Of a stretch of 64,000 bases of DNA, positions 59,431-64,000 are shown piece by piece (positions within the stretch are counted from its first letter, which is position 1; each line of letters starts with the position of its first letter). This stretch comes from Lepiota brunneoincarnata. Lineage: Eukaryota; Basidiomycota; Agaricomycetes; Agaricales; Agaricaceae. A program made the position numbers and the translations under genes. Where the stretch lies: the NCBI GenBank assembly GCA_023014365.1, contig JAEBUN010000021.1:496001-560000 (forward strand), given 5' to 3'. The notes below the pieces were generated by a model. It was not told where the DNA came from, did not search any database, and saw only the letters and a program-made list of their open reading frames with translations.

Positions 59431-59474
59431 TTATTTGGAAACCCTGGAAACGGGGTTTCCAAATAGAATTATCC
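59431..59474. repeat. Palindromic TTTGGAAACCC motif, right copy
   Basis: An imperfect palindrome (TTTGGAAACCC ... GGGTTTCCAAA) followed by TAGAATTATCC. It is the inverted counterpart of 52616-52653 with two or three mismatches. Confidence 0.65.
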
Positions 59475-59731
59475 CCTCTACACTAGTCAGCCAGTCTAAT
59501 TTACTGGATTAGAACAGGAGACTAAACTCAGAAGCCCAATCATCTGAGGTGTGTCCAACTTCATGTTCCTTCGCACCTCCACAGCAAAAAGTCTCTCTAC
59601 TGTCCCTGATCACCTGTGCCATCGTGCACCCCGAAGGCTCTCTTAAAATCACCGATCTGTAACCTCCGCTGTCTATTTTCATAAAGTATATTAACCTCCG
59701 AGCTTATCCTCGACGCTGCACAAGTTAATAT

Positions 59732-60699
59732 CTACGATTGTGTCGCATTAACGGGTGGCGGTGGCGTAGTATCGAGTGGCGGTGTCGTACTATCGGGTGG
59801 CGGTATCGTACTATCGGGTGGCGGTGTCGTGCTATCGGGTGGCGTATTATCGGGTGCTGGTGGCTGTCCAACTCCCCCCTGTGATTTTGCGAGGGTCCAC
59901 GCTTGTATGCTGTCCGTGCTATTCAAGAATTTCCCAGTTACAATCGTGTGTTTGGACAGCTTAGCAGTCAGCAGAATACTATGATCTTTGAAGGCCGAGG
60001 CAAAGAAACACTTCAACACTCTCGCACTGCCGGATCGGAATGATTCGAAACTCACCGGCGGCACTGGTATAATTGAAGCCGAAGGTGAGGTGTCCCGTAG
60101 CATCTCGATAGGATATGAGCCCAGTATGCCAGTTTTGGTTACTATGACTATCCTCTGGGCCACAAGCCTCGAGGTGAACGACGTCCTCGGGACCCGGCTG
60201 GGGGGGCTTCTTTCCATTTTTCTTTCCCTCTTTCTTTCCCTCTTTTTGTGAATCAGAATAATGAACGCAGGGTGTGACTTGAGCTGCTCACCATGGCGAG
60301 TCATGCACAATTTTCCATTATCCAATGTCAAACGAGCACCATTAACACCCCACTGTTGGGATACCGTGCCGTTGCATGTCTTCCTGTAGGTCGAAGAATC
60401 CAGGAATGAGTATTAAGGCTATTAGGTGTAATCCAGTTGGAATGAACACACAGAGCGAGTGTCTTGGCAGGACCGACGCTAGAGTCTGGGGTATCCACAC
60501 AGAGGCTGTGGCTGTTGATCGGACTAATGGTATAGGTATGAGGCCCAGAGCCAGTTGTACTGTTGGGACTGGTTGTATTGCCGGCATTAGGATTAGCACC
60601 ATGGGTATCGTCGCCCCTTGGAACGACCAGAGCCTGGGAGAGTGTGCTGCCTGCAGCAAGGAAACAAAGCATAAAGATCCACTGCCGGGTGGTCACCAT
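59732..60699 (-). CDS. Secreted ricin-B-type lectin-like protein with Pro/Thr tail, paralog 2
   Basis: Signal peptide MVTTRQWIFMLCFLAAGS, then a Thr/Asn-rich linker and a beta-trefoil-like domain spread over four exons: HSLCVDTPDSSVGPAK, KTCNGTVSQQWGV (QxW), LDNGKLCMTRH, HLEACGPEDSHSNQNW and NSTDSIQAW (QxW-like). The tail is four PPDSTTP-type heptads ending at 59732. Splice sites were placed by phase and by comparison with the paralog at 50.4-51.2 kb. No frame break. QxW trefoils bind galactose-type or other glycans; target and role are unknown. The pair flanks the transposon region on both sides in the same orientation. Confidence 0.7.
59755..59860. repeat. 21-bp minisatellite coding the PPDSTTP tail
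   Basis: About four units of GTACTATCGGGTGGCGGTGTC with few changes, coding heptads on the minus strand. Such tracts vary in copy number. Confidence 0.8.
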
Positions 60700-62351
60700 T
60701 TCGGAGAAAATGGATAGAAGAGTTAAAGAAAGAAGGAGGGAAAGAAAAGCGTGGCTGTTGGACCTGAGGACTGAAGCCTCCGCGCTCCTTTTAAACTCTG
60801 CCACAATTGATTTTGCAATTTCGCGAGAAATAATACCTGGAGTGCGAAAACTTCTTCCGACGTTTCGGTTTCCAACAATGGCCCCACAAACAACAACATC
60901 GCGACGGGGCTCATCAAGATGTGCCTTTTTTAGCCGGTGCAGAGAACCTTTTGTTCTTGTCCTGTTTTGTGTTGCTCAATTGTTCCTTCATTTGATTGTT
61001 TAGAGCCTCTTCAGCCGCTCCAGACCGCATACATTTACACAATATGCCAGAGGAGCAGTCTGTCTTCCCTAACGTTGAGCCATCCTCACCGAGTTCAAAT
61101 GCTCGATGATGAAATGTCCTTATCGAAGTTTATTCCCTCAAATTGCGCGTCCAATATATTTCTAAGATAGTACCAATGTTCGTGAGAGTACGCTGGATCG
61201 CGGCGAGAGGTTAATTCGTTCCGATAGCCCCCCCTCCCCCTCCCCCCCTTCATTGAGCCGACCTCTCGAGTTTTGTGGAATTCAGTAGGAGAGTAAGGTC
61301 ATCAATCTTTCTCCGGCTTCATCGACAAATGCTTCGGCCGCCGCTGCACCCAGTCGTGGTGCCAGGGGTTACTTGCTCCCACACAAGTACGAAGGTGTAA
61401 AAGGGCGGGTGCCCCCTTCCGGTATATCTACATCTCATTAAATCAATTCTCAATGACCACTTCAAGTCCTGGTTGTCCTGCCTCCGCCAACACCTCTCCC
61501 GAATTTTATTGACAATCCTGGTGGCGGGCACCCATCGTAGTGTTTCTGTAACCAGTAGCTACTACCTTCAATAAGTTAAATCTTCGCATGTTATACCTAG
61601 TAGAAGTATAATAAAGCGTGAAGATAACTTGTGAACAATCAGCGGGCGATTGTTTGGGTTGCGGACTTCGGAGGTCCCGGTGGGAGGCGCAAGCCTCTGC
61701 GTATCACGTGACTGACGGGGGGGGGGGGGGAAAGTGGGGAATAGTTGTCACCGCCGGGCCTGAGCGATTGGTAGGGCCGACTGAGCAGTCCGAAACGGAT
61801 GCCGAGCGGCTGCACCACATTACTGGGGAGTAGGTGGGTGGGAGCAAAAAACTTGCAAGGATTGGGCGCAAGGAGAGGTTGTATTTGTTAGTGTATGGAT
61901 TAGACGAGCTAGACGATCTAACGCCACAATGGCGAGGTGCTGGGATTGGCGAGGTCGTATCTGGCAACGTGTACTGGTCGGTTGCGGAATGTATATGTGC
62001 TAAGGAGTCACTTGGTCAGTCAGACTTTCCGAGCTACCGCTTCTAACTAATAGTCTCTCACAGCCAATGTTGCTTACTCCATATTTAGAAGCCAAACTCC
62101 TTATCGATGGATGCCGACTCTTCTAGTGATGCTAGGTCCACTAACGGGTTCTCCGCACGAGGCTTGCCGGGTTCTAGTAATCTATTTGATCCAAATCTTG
62201 GCCCATGGATTTCACGAGGACGACACGAGGAACTTTAAACGTCCCAACCCGAGCAGTACACATCCTCTGTTGACACTGACTACCTGTCTCTCCATTCACT
62301 TCCCATCCCTTCCCTATGCAAATGCTCAGGCAGTCCAAAAGCAGCCTTAAG
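60700..62351. other. Intergenic, no gene recognised
   Basis: Contains a C-rich tract (61228-61248) and a 13-14 G run near 61718. A frame at 61834-62046 has no domain and no support. Confidence 0.4.
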
Positions 62352-64000
62352 ATGCCATTCCCCGGCAAGGGAGCAACGTCCTCATCCTCTAGTAAAGGAT
62401 CGAATCTTGGTAACGTTGTTTTTGTACGCACATGTGCTGCTTCGCTGAACTCTCGAGTCTTGTTCCCTTAGATGAGAGCTCCCAGATTTCTGTTAAATCT
62501 CGCCGTCGTTCCTTTGCCGAATCTCTTGGGGAGCAATTTGAGAGCGGGAATCATGTAAAGTCAGCTAAAAGGAATTGTTTCGTGGTCTGCGCCCGTTGAC
62601 CCAAATTGATCAGTAGCCCCACGGATCGAGCAACCAAATCCAAAAGCTGGATCCCTGGGGTAATCCCGACTTATGAACCCAGATGTTCAGTCGCTTACCA
62701 AACTCAGCTTCCTTTCAGAACATCGCATAAAGATCAAGCTCACGAGCAGACTCACGACGTGGATCCAGGCTCATCGGGAGTCCTCTGCTGATACACGGCC
62801 TGCTGGTAGTAGTACCACGGACAAATTCATTATAGCGTAAGGATCTTCACTTTCTTTGTTCGTTTAACCTAGTCTCAAATCTCTTGTTATTCGAAAGGCT
62901 GTTGGGACCCTCTGGTGCGGGGAAGAGCTCGGTATACCCCCCCCGCTTTCTCTATTCGAGGGTGTCGATGCGCTGACGATCAGTCATCATCAGTTCATTG
63001 CTCATGCCACTGGGCAAAACGTCAAGATTGGTCATTATCTCTCCGCCTGCACAGAGTCAGTCGATGCGTACGAGATGCCCGTTAGCGACAACAAAGTCGT
63101 TGTCTTCCTAGATACCCCAGGATACGATCTCGCTGACAAAAACCCAAACCGCGTGTTGAACATGCTCACTCAGTGGCTGAAGGCGCAAAGTGTTGAGTAA
63201 GCGCCAGTATTTGTTGAATGTAAAATTATCAACCCGCCGCTGATCATTTCCCCATAGCGGTAAAAAGACCAACCTCAGTGCCATTCTCTTCTTCCACCGT
63301 ATCACAGACAACCGCATGCCGATTGCTACCCAATCCCACATCAACAAATTTGAAAAGCTCGTTGGTAAGAAGGCCGCGCAGAAGAGGATCCTTCTTGTAA
63401 CGACCATGTGGGATGAAGTCGACGATTTCACAGGGGAAAAGCGGGAGGAACAACTACAGAGGGAATTCTGGAGACGTTTGATAGAAGGGGGGTCCGGTAT
63501 TCATCGGTTCACTCGCTGTCGTAGCTCGGCTTGGGCTTTTCTTAACCCACTTATCGGTGTGGGTGTCGAAGGGTGTCCGCTTCCCTCCTCCGTGTTAGAT
63601 GGCGTACTGCAAGAAGAACCAGAGGAGGAACAAGAGTTCGGCTCAGAAGAAGCTCTCAGAACAATGGAGCAGATCTTCAAAGAGCATCAACGGCTTTTGG
63701 ATAGGTTACAGGCCATTGTGCAACAACCGCCTGTGGAGCAGGTTGGCGCCCTAAGGGAGGTTTTGGCCGAAGAGAAGAAAGTTTCCGGAAAGTTGGCCTC
63801 GCTCGTAGGGAAGCTCAAGAGACAGAATCGTCGTGGGTTCTCGGGGTTGGTTTCCGTTACCTCCCAATTTTCATGTCCTGACCGAGGTGGTCCCGTAGAT
63901 TCTGGCGCGGTAATGCATCGCAGCATGATTGATTCACGAGACGTAGCGATATATCCTTGGCTATACTATAAGACCCACCCTGGCGAACCTGAGGGTGTAG
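62352..64000 (+). CDS. AIG1-like P-loop GTPase with coiled-coil tail, cut by window end
   Basis: GTP-binding protein related to AIG1/GIMAP and septin-like TRAFAC GTPases. The start MPFPGKGATSSSSSKG leads through short exons to TDKFIIALLGPSGAGKSS (G1), joined over an intron at about 62931-62991 to FIAHATGQNVKIGHYLSACT (G2 region). G3 is VVFLDTPGYDLADKNP, and the G4 position has LLVTTMWDEVDDF, with TxxWD in place of NKxD, as usual in this fungal group. After it come REFWRRLIEGG and a Gln/Glu/Lys-rich helix likely to form a coiled coil. The frame is open to the last base. N-terminal exon borders (62400-62700) are uncertain. Confidence 0.8.

Noticed and set aside
52616..59474. Outer palindromes as the true ends of the kinase transposon
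   Set aside because: The perfect 93-bp repeats with a 7-bp duplication lie inside them and give a better-supported boundary.
1..64000. tRNA genes, rRNA, telomeric repeats, CRISPR arrays
   Set aside because: I looked for B-box-like GGTTCRA sequences, telomere units and regularly spaced short repeats, and found no convincing case.

Overview
The window comes from a filamentous basidiomycete, most likely an Agaricomycete. The evidence is genes cut by many 45-65 nt GT-AG introns, a Cop-type sesquiterpene synthase, Zn2Cys6 proteins with the cluster at the C-terminus, a HET-like protein with membrane segments, a NACHT protein, NB-ARC/TPR NLR-like proteins, a CFEM protein and an alpha-kinase of the type expanded in these fungi. 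I cannot name the genus. I saw no tRNA, rRNA or CRISPR.

Layout. 0-31 kb is accessory and repetitive. It holds three paralogous NLR-like genes (4.4-7.6, 14.4-17.3 and 27.1-30.1 kb) set in partly duplicated flanks. Between them lie a terpene synthase with a neighbouring Zn2Cys6 gene and dead partial copies of both, a broken F-box gene, F-box fragments on both sides of the third NLR, and a secreted sialidase/GH93-like gene. 31.5-46.2 kb is conserved territory: phosphoinositide phospholipase C, a HET-domain membrane protein, the ribosome-biogenesis WD40 protein YTM1, an SGNH esterase, a CFEM protein and an anion:cation symporter-type MFS transporter. 47-51 kb has a NACHT protein and a secreted lectin-like gene. 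51.5-59.5 kb is mobile DNA. 59.7-64 kb has a second, clean lectin paralog and an AIG1-like GTPase running to the window edge.

Main discovery. Positions 53368-59109 form a complete, apparently young DNA transposon. It has 93-bp terminal inverted repeats that match perfectly and a 7-bp target duplication (CTTGCAT). It carries exactly two genes in divergent orientation: a DDE integrase-like transposase and an alpha-type protein kinase with an N-terminal cysteine-rich domain. A transposon that carries an intact signalling kinase as its only cargo offers a mechanism for the spread of alpha-kinases in these fungi. It sits inside an older repeat whose palindromic elements are found inverted near 52.6 and 59.4 kb.

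Caution. Between about 4 and 40 kb, and again at 47.6 kb, almost every gene I could align to its family or paralogs carries single-base insertions that break the frame. These include conserved genes such as PLC and YTM1. Genes at 40.4-46.2 kb and 53-64 kb do not show this. An insertion bias of this kind may be residual sequencing error rather than decay, so calls of pseudogene in the 4-40 kb part are provisional. Most exon borders are inferred by eye.
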